NCBI GenBank assembly: GCA_030671465.1
Contig: DAOVIP010000004.1
Coordinates: 1 to 15,330 of the forward strand
Source of the DNA: Candidatus Aminicenantota bacterium
Lineage (GTDB): Bacteria; Acidobacteriota; Aminicenantia; UBA2199
Length of the DNA: 15,330 nucleotides
Direction of reading: 5' to 3'
Below the pieces are notes generated by a model. The model had not been told where the DNA came from. It made no database searches and worked only from the letters and a program-made list of their open reading frames with translations. The position numbers and the translations under genes are program-made. How positions within the stretch are numbered: the stretch's first letter is position 1; each line of letters starts with the position of its first letter. Shown one piece after another: positions 7,162 to 12,996 of this stretch.

Positions 7162-8412
7162 CTATTTGACCGGAACCTGTTTTTTTAAAAAACCTCCGAA
7201 ATTCAAAAGCCCTGTTTTAAAAGATCCGGGATCATTGAAGCGGGAAGTAAAATCAACACTCAGGAAATACTGCTGAACCTCCAGCAAACGCTGATGGATT
7301 AACCGCCCCAGAAATCCGGACTGATCGGTAAAATCATGCCGATCCAAGAGGATAATGAATTGGGACTTTCCCGGCGCATAATAAATGGTTTGGATCTGAA
7401 TGTTTTTGACCGGGTCTTCATCGGAGAGCTGAAAATCGATCAGCTCGATATCCCCGGAATCTGATTTTTTCAAATCCCTGATCCATTTATTGTTCTTCGT
7501 GTTTTGAAAATCCGGGAATACCAGATATTTCTGGCGCAGAAAAACATAGGTATTCATTTTCAAATTGGCGTAGTTTCCATGATCATCGGGATTTAAATAA
7601 TCTTCCTCGGTCCAGCTTATCCGGTAGATCTGGGGATCCCGGGAAAAACCCAAATAGTTACCGATTTGGTCGATCAATTTTCCCGGGGATAAATCCCGGA
7701 TATCACCGATCCTCTCCTTTAAGAAAGCCGCCACATCGGTAGCAGGAAAAACATCCAGCCGCTGAAGCAGCATATAAAAATAAAACAAAACCGGTAGCGA
7801 TTGAAAATCCTTCTCGATCTCATTGTTGATCTGCAGGTAAGGCCAGCAATTGACGATTCTCTTGAACATGGTATCCGGAAACTCAGTGATCTCCCGAATG
7901 AGCTTTCCTTCCCTGATTTTAAGCATGAAGAGGCCAGTATACAAATTGAATATCAGGGTTTGGTCAGCACCTTCCGGGAAATCAAATTCAAATATATCCT
8001 TGAGGTCATAAAAATTAATCCGCTGTACTTTTTGGATGACCTCAAACAGTGGCAACAGGTCCTGGTCCGTATCGGTTTGATCCTCTGCCGGAAAAAGAAC
8101 TGATTTCAAACCATCTATCGGGAAATTCTGAAAGGGCCGGGGGGATTGTTTCAGGAAATCCAGGATACCCTCCAGTTCAGTTTCAATTCTTTCATTGAAC
8201 CCGGCAAAAACACCTCTGGTGATTTGGGGAATATCCGAGATATTGACCGGTTTCTTTTTTTTATTCTCAGGCGGTTTGGTTCCGGTTTCGACCGGTTTGG
8301 GGCTCTTATTGCCCAGGGGGACAAACAGGTAAACCAGAAAGAGGATAAAGATAATCCCCATGGTGATCAACAGGAAAGTATCCCTCCGCTCTTTACTTTT
8401 CAGCATTTTCAT
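7162..8412 (-). CDS. Membrane-anchored protein of unknown function (416 residues)
   Basis: I do not recognise a family. The product has a short basic N-terminus (MKMLKSKERRD), one hydrophobic segment at about residues 14-33, then a Lys/Pro-rich linker (about 35-56). A soluble region of about 360 residues rich in aromatic and acidic residues follows. The positive-inside pattern predicts a cytoplasmic N-terminus with the bulk in the periplasm. The C-terminal half contains alternating beta-like stretches such as LIDFQLSDE and KSQFIILLDRHDF. The start at 8412 (or the ATG two codons later, 8406) has no Shine-Dalgarno sequence, and a TATAAT box ends 11 bases upstream, so the mRNA leader would be only a few bases. 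It is followed by the exported beta-propeller gene; the pair may work together at the cell envelope, which is inference from position only. Confidence 0.72.
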   Translation of the reverse strand: MKMLKSKERRDTFLLITMGIIFILFLVYLFVPLGNKSPKPVETGTKPPENKKKKPVNISDIPQITRGVFAGFNERIETELEGILDFLKQSPRPFQNFPIDGLKSVLFPAEDQTDTDQDLLPLFEVIQKVQRINFYDLKDIFEFDFPEGADQTLIFNLYTGLFMLKIREGKLIREITEFPDTMFKRIVNCWPYLQINNEIEKDFQSLPVLFYFYMLLQRLDVFPATDVAAFLKERIGDIRDLSPGKLIDQIGNYLGFSRDPQIYRISWTEEDYLNPDDHGNYANLKMNTYVFLRQKYLVFPDFQNTKNNKWIRDLKKSDSGDIELIDFQLSDEDPVKNIQIQTIYYAPGKSQFIILLDRHDFTDQSGFLGRLIHQRLLEVQQYFLSVDFTSRFNDPGSFKTGLLNFGGFLKKQVPVK

Positions 8413-8423
8413 GATTCATACAG

Positions 8424-8452
8424 ATTATAATACATTCACAGGAAATCTTCAA
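8424..8452 (-). promoter_or_regulatory. sigma70-type promoter of the 416-residue membrane protein gene
   Basis: On the minus strand, TTGAAG (8447-8452) and a perfect TATAAT (8424-8429) are separated by 17 bases. Transcription would start near 8417, only about 5 bases before the ATG at 8412. That leaves no room for a ribosome binding site, so the transcript would be near-leaderless. Confidence 0.55.
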
Positions 8453-8471
8453 AAAAAATGTACAAAAACAC

Positions 8472-8484
8472 TGTCAATTTGACA
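8472..8484. repeat. 13-base palindrome overlapping the glycosyltransferase -35 box
   Basis: TGTCAA and TTGACA flank one central T, a perfect inverted repeat in the divergent intergenic region. Its right half is the -35 box of the glycosyltransferase promoter. The symmetry may mark an operator, or may only be a second, unused -35 sequence pointing the other way. Confidence 0.45.
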
Positions 8485-8507
8485 ATGTAACCGTATTCAG
8501 GTATGTT
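8479..8507 (+). promoter_or_regulatory. sigma70-type promoter of the glycosyltransferase gene
   Basis: A consensus TTGACA (8479-8484) is followed after 17 bases by TATGTT (8502-8507). Six bases then lead to the ATG at 8514, so the expected transcription start coincides with the start codon and the mRNA would be leaderless. Confidence 0.65.
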
Positions 8508-8513
8508 TTTGAA

Positions 8514-9263
8514 ATGAAGATTTCTGTTGTAATCATCACCCTGAATGAGGAAGACCGGCTGGAAGATGCCCTGAAGAGTGTCGCGGAAATTGCGGATGAA
8601 ATCGTGATGCTGGACTCGTATTCAACCGATAACACCCTGGAAATTGCCCGCCGCTACAATTGTGAAATCTACCAGAACCCGTTTACCGATTATGGCACCC
8701 AGAAGAATCTGGCTCTTGACAAAGCCAAATATCCCTGGGTACTGAACCTGGATGCCGATGAACGCATATCGGAATCATTGAAACAGGAAATCCTGAAATT
8801 AAAGATGCAGCAGGAAATACCGGTTGACGGCTTCCTGATTAACCGCAAGACCTATTACCTGGGAAAATGGATCAGGCATTCCGGCTGGTACCCGGACCGG
8901 AAATTAAGGCTGTTCCGCAAATCCAAGAGCAGGTGGAAGGGAAGGGTACATGAAGGCCTGATGCTGGATGGTCAGGCACGGGGTATCGGGGGAGATATTA
9001 TCCATTTCACCTACCGAAACCTGGATGATCACCTGCAACGCATCAACCGCTATTCCCGCCTGCAGGCCCAGGATATTGCCCGGTCAAAAAAATGTCTCTA
9101 TTTGAGGGCTGTATTGCTGCCACCCATTACCTTTCTCAGGTTTTATGTCTGGAAGATGGGAATACTTGACGGTTTCCCGGGCCTGGTCATTGCCCTGGTC
9201 TCATCCTGGGGAACCGCTCTGAAATACCTCAAGGCCATTGAAATAAAAAAAACCGAAAGTTGA
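8514..9263 (+). CDS. Glycosyltransferase family 2, LPS-core WaaE/KdtX-like
   Basis: The product (249 residues) is a GT-A fold glycosyltransferase resembling the WaaE/KdtX group, which adds glucose to the inner core of lipopolysaccharide at the cytoplasmic face of the inner membrane. It begins MKISVVIITLNEEDRLEDAL, the exact family start. It continues with DSYSTDNT (34-41), the nucleotide-binding region, and NLDADERIS (78-86) with the metal-binding DAD. The WYPDRKLRLFRK and GRVHEGL motifs are also present. The length of about 250 residues is typical. The sugar and acceptor cannot be told from sequence. No Shine-Dalgarno sequence precedes the ATG, and the promoter position implies a leaderless mRNA. 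The gene stands alone on the plus strand, convergent with pdxA after 24 bases. Confidence 0.88.
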   Translation: MKISVVIITLNEEDRLEDALKSVAEIADEIVMLDSYSTDNTLEIARRYNCEIYQNPFTDYGTQKNLALDKAKYPWVLNLDADERISESLKQEILKLKMQQEIPVDGFLINRKTYYLGKWIRHSGWYPDRKLRLFRKSKSRWKGRVHEGLMLDGQARGIGGDIIHFTYRNLDDHLQRINRYSRLQAQDIARSKKCLYLRAVLLPPITFLRFYVWKMGILDGFPGLVIALVSSWGTALKYLKAIEIKKTES

Positions 9264-9270
9264 AGGTCGG
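9245..9270 (-). terminator. possible weak intrinsic terminator after pdxA
   Basis: On the minus strand, CCGA and TCGG (9267-9270 and 9253-9256) can pair around a 10-base loop and are followed directly by eight T residues (9245-9252). The stem is only four pairs, so this is a weak candidate. It overlaps the end of the convergent glycosyltransferase gene. Confidence 0.3.
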
Positions 9271-9287
9271 GCAAAAATAGGATTCGA

Positions 9288-10211
9288 TTATTTTCTGGCG
9301 ATCAGATGATCAGCCAGTTTCACGGCTTCAATCATGCTGGCTGGATCCGCGATTCCCTGGCCAGCGATATCAAAGGCAGTCCCATGATCGGGTGAAGTTC
9401 GAACAAAGGGCAATCCCAGAGTCAGGTTGACACCGGCCCGTTCCCGGGATAATTTAAAGGGGATCAACCCCTGATCATGATACCAGCAGACCACCACCGA
9501 ATCCTTGGCCCGGAGAGCAGTTGGAAATACCGTATCTGGCGGATATATACCGGCAATATTCATTTCCCCCTCCAGTTTGCTCAGGGCCGGCTTGATGATT
9601 TCCTCCTCCTCGGTCCCGAGATGTCCCTGCTCGCCGGCATGGGGATTTAACCCGCTGATGAAAAAATTAAATTTTTTTCCAAACAGTCGCCTTAGCTCCT
9701 GATCCAGGAAACGCATGAAATCAATGATCCTTTGCTTTTTAATATGCGGGAATATGTCTTTCAGTGAAATATGAAGGGTAAACAGTGAAACCTTTAAATC
9801 TTCAGACCAGAAAAACATCCCGTATTGTTTGATGCCCGATCGGTGGGCCAGATATCCGGTATGACCCCGGAACGGGATGCCCCGTTCCATCCATTTCTGC
9901 TTTGATATGGGGGCCGTGACCACGGCCTGAACCTTTCCGGTCAGGGCCAGGTCAACCGCTTTTCGGACATAGGCAAAGGATTCGTCGGTTTTGTCATCCG
10001 GGTTTTCTAGGGGATAAAAAAAAATCCCTTTTTCCAGTTTTTCTATTCGAGAAATAACCCGGATTTCAGGATCGGGGGAGCAACCATGGCTACCGATGAT
10101 GACCACCGGGTGTTTCGGATGATACCGGGAAAAGGTCTTTTCAATGATTTCCGGCCCTACACCGGTCGGCTCTCCCAGGGTAACGGCAATGATCTTTTTC
10201 AATCTATGCAA
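9288..10211 (-). CDS. pdxA: 4-hydroxythreonine-4-phosphate dehydrogenase PdxA
   Basis: PdxA oxidises 4-phosphohydroxy-L-threonine with NAD(P) in DXP-dependent pyridoxal phosphate synthesis. The 307-residue product shows GEPTGVGPEI (13-22), TAPISK (99-104), GHTGYLA (116-122), the three metal-binding histidines H147, H191 (in GLNPHAGE) and H245 (in WYHDQG), and DHGTAFDIAGQG (275-286). It is slightly shorter than the usual 320-330. The start is unusual: no ATG precedes the first motif, so initiation must use TTG at 10211 or 10202. No Shine-Dalgarno sequence is visible. The preceding Hfq-like gene is in the same frame and ends with TAA only two codons before the TTG, so translation probably depends on termination-reinitiation. 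PdxA relatives outside B6 synthesis exist (PdxA2/DUF1537-linked), but nothing here points to those. Confidence 0.94.
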   Translation of the reverse strand: MHRLKKIIAVTLGEPTGVGPEIIEKTFSRYHPKHPVVIIGSHGCSPDPEIRVISRIEKLEKGIFFYPLENPDDKTDESFAYVRKAVDLALTGKVQAVVTAPISKQKWMERGIPFRGHTGYLAHRSGIKQYGMFFWSEDLKVSLFTLHISLKDIFPHIKKQRIIDFMRFLDQELRRLFGKKFNFFISGLNPHAGEQGHLGTEEEEIIKPALSKLEGEMNIAGIYPPDTVFPTALRAKDSVVVCWYHDQGLIPFKLSRERAGVNLTLGLPFVRTSPDHGTAFDIAGQGIADPASMIEAVKLADHLIARK

Positions 10212-10217
10212 AGATAA

Positions 10218-10541
10218 TTAGGACGGTTTGTCCTTTGAAACTTCTTCTTCCTGGAAGTTGGGATCCTTGTACATATACTTGATTACCTGTTTGAAGATGA
10301 TGAAATTGTTCTCATCCGCTCTCTTTATTTTAAGGCAATTCTTATCATACCACTCGATTCGGCCTTTAAACACCTCACCATTGATTAATTCGATCACCAT
10401 GGGGGTTTTGTTGTTCATCTGCTTGATATAATAATAATTTTCGGCATGGGTTTTATAGGGGGGAGGTGGCTTTTTCCGGGTATCCTTTTTAGAAATCTTC
10501 TTTATTTCAATTAGGTCCGGTTTTATCAATTTGCGGGTCAT
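10218..10541 (-). CDS. hfq: Hfq-like (Sm-fold) RNA chaperone, divergent, with basic N-terminal extension
   Basis: The product (107 residues) contains an Sm fold of Hfq type. Hfq hexamers bind small RNAs and mRNAs and promote their pairing. Sm1 is at about 46-74: TPMVIELINGEVFKGRIEWY matches the Hfq pattern PV.I.L.NG..L.G.IE..D. Sm2 is at about 79-92 (NFIIFKQVIKYMYK). The canonical YKH of Sm2 is FKQ (83-85). Before the Sm fold lies a 45-residue, Lys- and Pro-rich extension (starting MTRKLIKPDL, with RKKPPPP) ending in ENYYYIKQMNNK, absent from proteobacterial Hfq. The start at 10541 is preceded by GGAGGAG with good spacing; an ATG six codons upstream lies at about the predicted transcription start and has no such site. 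The gene is 6 bases from pdxA. Whether it does classical sRNA pairing is open. Confidence 0.75.
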   Translation of the reverse strand: MTRKLIKPDLIEIKKISKKDTRKKPPPPYKTHAENYYYIKQMNNKTPMVIELINGEVFKGRIEWYDKNCLKIKRADENNFIIFKQVIKYMYKDPNFQEEEVSKDKPS

Positions 10542-10564
10542 GATTTCTCCTCCAGACATTTTTT

Positions 10565-10593
10565 ATCTTAAACCAATTTTCATCAAAAGTCAA
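10565..10593 (-). promoter_or_regulatory. sigma70-type promoter of hfq-like/pdxA
   Basis: On the minus strand, TTGACT (10588-10593) and TAAGAT (10565-10570) are 17 bases apart. The predicted start near 10558 gives a leader of about 17 bases containing GGAGGAG. This supports 10541 as the start codon. Confidence 0.65.
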
Positions 10594-10594
10594 C

Positions 10595-10609
10595 CGGATC
10601 CGGGATCCG
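10595..10609. repeat. 15-base inverted repeat upstream of the hfq-like promoter
   Basis: CGGATCC and GGATCCG flank one base and touch the upstream edge of the -35 box of the hfq-like promoter. It lies between the glmU-like stop and that promoter. It could be an operator or part of a transcript end for the upstream operon; no T-run follows it. Confidence 0.4.
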
Positions 10610-10637
10610 CACTCCTGACAAATATAGACATGGATAT

Positions 10638-11732
10638 TTACAGTTTTGGTTTTTTTTTCCGCTGGTGTTTAACCCAATCCGTTTTGGTTAACTGGACCTC
10701 TCTGGCAATGGCCAGCGAATCGGGGGGGACATCCTCGGTAATGGTCGAACCGGCTGCTATCAGACTGTTTTTACCAATTTTCAGGGGGGCAATCAGCTCG
10801 GTACCGGAACCGATGAAAACACGATCTTCAATGGTGGTGGTATGTTTCTTTTGGCCATCGTAATTGCAGATAATGGTTCCGGCCCCGATATTGACCTGCT
10901 CTCCGATGGAGGCATCACCCAGGTAGGACAGATGCATGGCCTTGGCTCCTTTTCCCAGGGTGGTTTTTTTGATCTCAACAAAATTTCCAGCTTTGCCCCC
11001 GCGCCTGATGACGGCCTGGTTTCTTAAATGGGTGTAGGGTCCCACCTGAACATCGTCCTCCAAAATCGAATCCCGTAGCACACAATGAGGCAACACCGTA
11101 CAATTGTGACCGATGGCGGTGTTCTCAATATAAGAATGGGCATCGAGACTTACATTCCTTCCCAGGCGGCTGTTCCCTTTGACCACCACACCCGATCCGA
11201 TGCGGGAACCGCTTCCGATGGATACCCTGCCTTCCAGATAAAAATGACGGTAATCATCGATATGGATGTTCTTTTTCAATAGTTGTTGAATTTGAAAGCG
11301 GGTGATACATTCTTCAACCTGGCCTGGATTCTGGATCAGATCGCATACCTGGTAAGGGTTCTTCAATCCGGCCAGCTTAATTTCCGCTTTTTCCGATAAA
11401 ACCGAGCAGACTCCTTTTCTTATCCGGATCCGGTGTCTGCGAATCGCCTCCCTGCTAAGAATGAAAAGCGGAAAGCCGGAAAGCGAAACAATATCTGCTG
11501 ATAGTCTCTGAGATTTGAACAATCTCTTGAGTTCGGCAATTCCTGCAGGTTCGATGTCCAGAAATCTGGTAAAATCAAAAACAACCAGAACCTCATAATC
11601 CGGGTTCAGCTGTTCCGGATGATGAAAGTCGATGCCTTTGAACCGGCGGCCCATCCAGAAAAACAGGTCTTCACCCCGGAAACGCATAACAGAGACCGGT
11701 AAGGCTCCGGGATCAAAGGTGGCAACAATCAT
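10638..11732 (-). CDS. GlmU-like left-handed beta-helix acetyltransferase without recognisable pyrophosphorylase domain
   Basis: Residues from about 165 to 350 match the GlmU C-terminal domain, which acetylates glucosamine-1-phosphate with acetyl-CoA on the way to UDP-GlcNAc. The hexapeptide repeats run through GPYTHLRNQAVI (R237), GKAGNFVEIKK (246-256), MHLSYLGDASIG (H267), NIGAGTIICNYDG (281-293) and DVPPDSLAIAR. The residues I know as acetyltransferase active-site positions all appear kept. The first 130 or so residues do not show the GxGTRM signature or other uridylyltransferase motifs and are about 90 residues shorter than in bifunctional GlmU (about 455 residues). The N-terminal region may be a collapsed nucleotidyltransferase domain or something unrelated. 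The start overlaps the TPR gene by four bases (ATGA). The call as acetyltransferase is firm; the sugar substrate is inferred from GlmU. Confidence 0.85.
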   Translation of the reverse strand: MIVATFDPGALPVSVMRFRGEDLFFWMGRRFKGIDFHHPEQLNPDYEVLVVFDFTRFLDIEPAGIAELKRLFKSQRLSADIVSLSGFPLFILSREAIRRHRIRIRKGVCSVLSEKAEIKLAGLKNPYQVCDLIQNPGQVEECITRFQIQQLLKKNIHIDDYRHFYLEGRVSIGSGSRIGSGVVVKGNSRLGRNVSLDAHSYIENTAIGHNCTVLPHCVLRDSILEDDVQVGPYTHLRNQAVIRRGGKAGNFVEIKKTTLGKGAKAMHLSYLGDASIGEQVNIGAGTIICNYDGQKKHTTTIEDRVFIGSGTELIAPLKIGKNSLIAAGSTITEDVPPDSLAIAREVQLTKTDWVKHQRKKKPKL

Positions 11733-12244
11733 TCTATCATGGATAAGAACTCACTGTTTTCAGATAAGGGTTCAAAATCGGGCTCGTTATGGGCAATAAT
11801 TTTATAGTAATCATCCTTGGCAATACTTTTTTCCAAATACTTCAACGCCTTCTCTTCATCATCCTGTTTCATATAAACCAGCGAGAGTAAATAATATATA
11901 TATGGATCCGAGTATTTTCTCTTCTCCGATAGCTCCAGAAAATGTTGAAGGGCCTGATCCAGTTGGCCGGCATTCAGATTATACAGACCTTCATTCAGAA
12001 AGTCCTCATCGGTTTTCAGGACAATTTTTTGAGGATGCAATCGGGAATCGGCCAGATTCTTATATAATTTTGACTGGGTTTGAATTTCCAGCACACTATC
12101 ATATTCGGAATCTTTATAATTCTCAATGATCTCCTTCAACAGATCCAGGGCACTCTTGAAATTCTTTTTGTGAAAAGCCTGCAGGGCCTTATCAAATTCC
12201 AAGCTTATTTTTTTAAGCTCTTTCTCTTCCATACTCAATACCAT
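11729..12244 (-). CDS. TPR (tetratricopeptide) repeat protein
   Basis: The 171-residue product has TPR-type helix pairs. One is near the N-terminus (residues 14-38, FDKALQAFHKKNFKSALDLL). A tandem pair starts at about 90 (NEGLYNLNAGQLDQALQHF, then YIYYLLSLVYMKQDDEEKAL). It ends with NEPDFEPLSENSEF, a capping sequence often seen after the last TPR. No signal peptide or membrane segment is visible, so it is probably a cytosolic adaptor of unknown partner. The start at 12244 has AGGAGGT 9 bases upstream; an in-frame ATG at 12304 without such a site is unlikely. The stop overlaps the GlmU-like gene by four bases, so the two are co-translated, but no functional link is established. Confidence 0.82.
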   Translation of the reverse strand: MVLSMEEKELKKISLEFDKALQAFHKKNFKSALDLLKEIIENYKDSEYDSVLEIQTQSKLYKNLADSRLHPQKIVLKTDEDFLNEGLYNLNAGQLDQALQHFLELSEKRKYSDPYIYYLLSLVYMKQDDEEKALKYLEKSIAKDDYYKIIAHNEPDFEPLSENSEFLSMIE

Positions 12245-12460
12245 TTTGATATTACCTCCTGATCCTGAAAGTGATGAACCGACTCTCCCGGGCCTGCGTT
12301 TCATTATTCCTGAGTATCATGATACCAAATCGTGTGAAATTCATTTCTCTTTGCACCAGCTTTTATTTTACACTGTTTTGGTATTGATTTCAACTTTTCC
12401 AGCCCAGAGGGCGGGCGAAAATGGAGAGTTTGGAAAAAATGTTGAAACGGCCGGTGTTGG
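12245..12460. other. 216-base intergenic region between exbD and the TPR gene
   Basis: It holds a promoter for the TPR gene and about 110 bases of 5' leader. The leader contains a perfect 12-base palindrome, GTATCATGATAC (12314-12325), and ends in the AGGAGGT site. No convincing small gene and no clear terminator for exbD was found. Confidence 0.5.
12365..12393 (-). promoter_or_regulatory. sigma70-type promoter of TPR/glmU-like genes
   Basis: On the minus strand, TTGAAA (12388-12393) and TAAAAT (12365-12370) are separated by 17 bases. Transcription would begin near 12358. Confidence 0.55.
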
Positions 12461-12871
12461 TTACTCTGGAATGGTACTATATCTCTCAAGCATGACACCG
12501 ATAACTTCAATACCGGCACCCTTGGCAATGTCAATGACTCTCAACACATCTTTATAGGAAGCCGATTCATCGGCACGAATAAAGATTTTTCTGTCGGTTT
12601 TAGTCTGATAAATGTTTCTCAATTCATTTTCCAGTAAATCGATTGTGGTGGGAATCTGGTTGATTTTTACGGAGAGATCCTGTTCGAGGGTTAACACAAT
12701 TCCACTGGAAGGACCGCCCTGGTCTCCAACCATCTCGGGTAGATTAATGTCAATTCCCTTCTGAGCAACCGGAGTAATCACCATGAAAATGATTAATAAA
12801 ACCAGCAAGATATCACACAACGGAACCACATTCGGTTCAGATTTTTGTTCAATACCTACTTCCGCACCCAT
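12461..12871 (-). CDS. exbD: ExbD/TolR family biopolymer transport protein
   Basis: ExbD/TolR proteins form the peptidoglycan-binding rotor or stator partner of ExbB/TolQ proton channels that energise TonB or the Tol system. The 136-residue product has a cytoplasmic N-terminus and a single membrane helix, PLCDILLVLLIIFMVITP (17-34), with the proton-carrying aspartate D20. The conserved QKGIDINLP follows, then the periplasmic domain ending DKIF-like (RKIFIRADESASYKDVLRVI) and GIEVIGVMLE. Length is typical. The ATG at 12871 has AGGAGG four bases upstream. No exbB/tolQ or tonB is adjacent in this window, which is unusual since exbB normally precedes exbD. The gene faces away from tetR across a 125-base divergent promoter region. 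Confidence 0.93.
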   Translation of the reverse strand: MGAEVGIEQKSEPNVVPLCDILLVLLIIFMVITPVAQKGIDINLPEMVGDQGGPSSGIVLTLEQDLSVKINQIPTTIDLLENELRNIYQTKTDRKIFIRADESASYKDVLRVIDIAKGAGIEVIGVMLERYSTIPE

Positions 12872-12889
12872 TTATCCTCCTAGTGGTTT

Positions 12890-12918
12890 AATTTATCAAA
12901 AATGAAATAAATTGTCAA
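12890..12918 (-). promoter_or_regulatory. sigma70-type promoter of exbD
   Basis: On the minus strand, a consensus TTGACA (12913-12918) and TAAATT (12890-12895) are 17 bases apart. It lies back to back with the tetR promoter, with a shared A7T7 tract between the two -35 boxes. Confidence 0.62.
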
Positions 12919-12920
12919 GG

Positions 12921-12934
12921 AAAAAAATTTTTTT
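12921..12934. promoter_or_regulatory. A7T7 tract between divergent promoters
   Basis: Seven A residues are followed by seven T residues, flanked symmetrically by TTGTCAA (12912-12918) and TTGACAA (12936-12942). Such tracts bend DNA and can act as UP elements for RNA polymerase alpha subunits; here one could serve both promoters. Confidence 0.4.
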
Positions 12935-12935
12935 A

Positions 12936-12964
12936 TTGACAAAAACGGAATTTCATTTTATATT
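12936..12964 (+). promoter_or_regulatory. sigma70-type promoter of tetR-tolC-adaptor operon
   Basis: TTGACA (12936-12941) and TATATT (12959-12964) are 17 bases apart. The predicted start is at about 12971, inside the first operator palindrome, so repressor binding would block this promoter. Confidence 0.72.
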
Positions 12965-12996
12965 AACCATATGGTTAAACCAACCGGTTAGTTAAA
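12963..12996 (+). promoter_or_regulatory. tandem palindromic operators, probable TetR autoregulation site
   Basis: A perfect 16-base palindrome, TTAACCATATGGTTAA (12963-12978), is joined to an imperfect 22-base palindrome centred on AACCGGTT (12975-12996). Both carry AACC/GGTT half sites. They overlap the -10 edge, fill the whole tetR leader and end at its ATG. Position and symmetry fit a TetR-family repressor acting on its own operon. Confidence 0.65.

Noticed and set aside
10542..10559. ATG at 10559 as start of the Hfq-like gene
   Set aside because: It coincides with the predicted transcription start and contains the GGAGGAG that serves the ATG at 10541.
12396..12416. Possible hairpin (GCCC/GGGC) downstream of exbD as terminator
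   Set aside because: The stem is four pairs and no T-run follows on the minus strand.
12304..12534. 76-codon minus-strand open frame between exbD and the TPR gene
   Set aside because: It starts inside exbD in another frame, overlaps a predicted promoter and has no recognisable protein features.
12971..12991. Six-codon open frame (MVKPTG, stop) beginning at the predicted tetR transcription start
   Set aside because: It is fully explained by the operator palindromes that include ATGG and GGTTAG; without conservation or ribosome data it is most likely chance.
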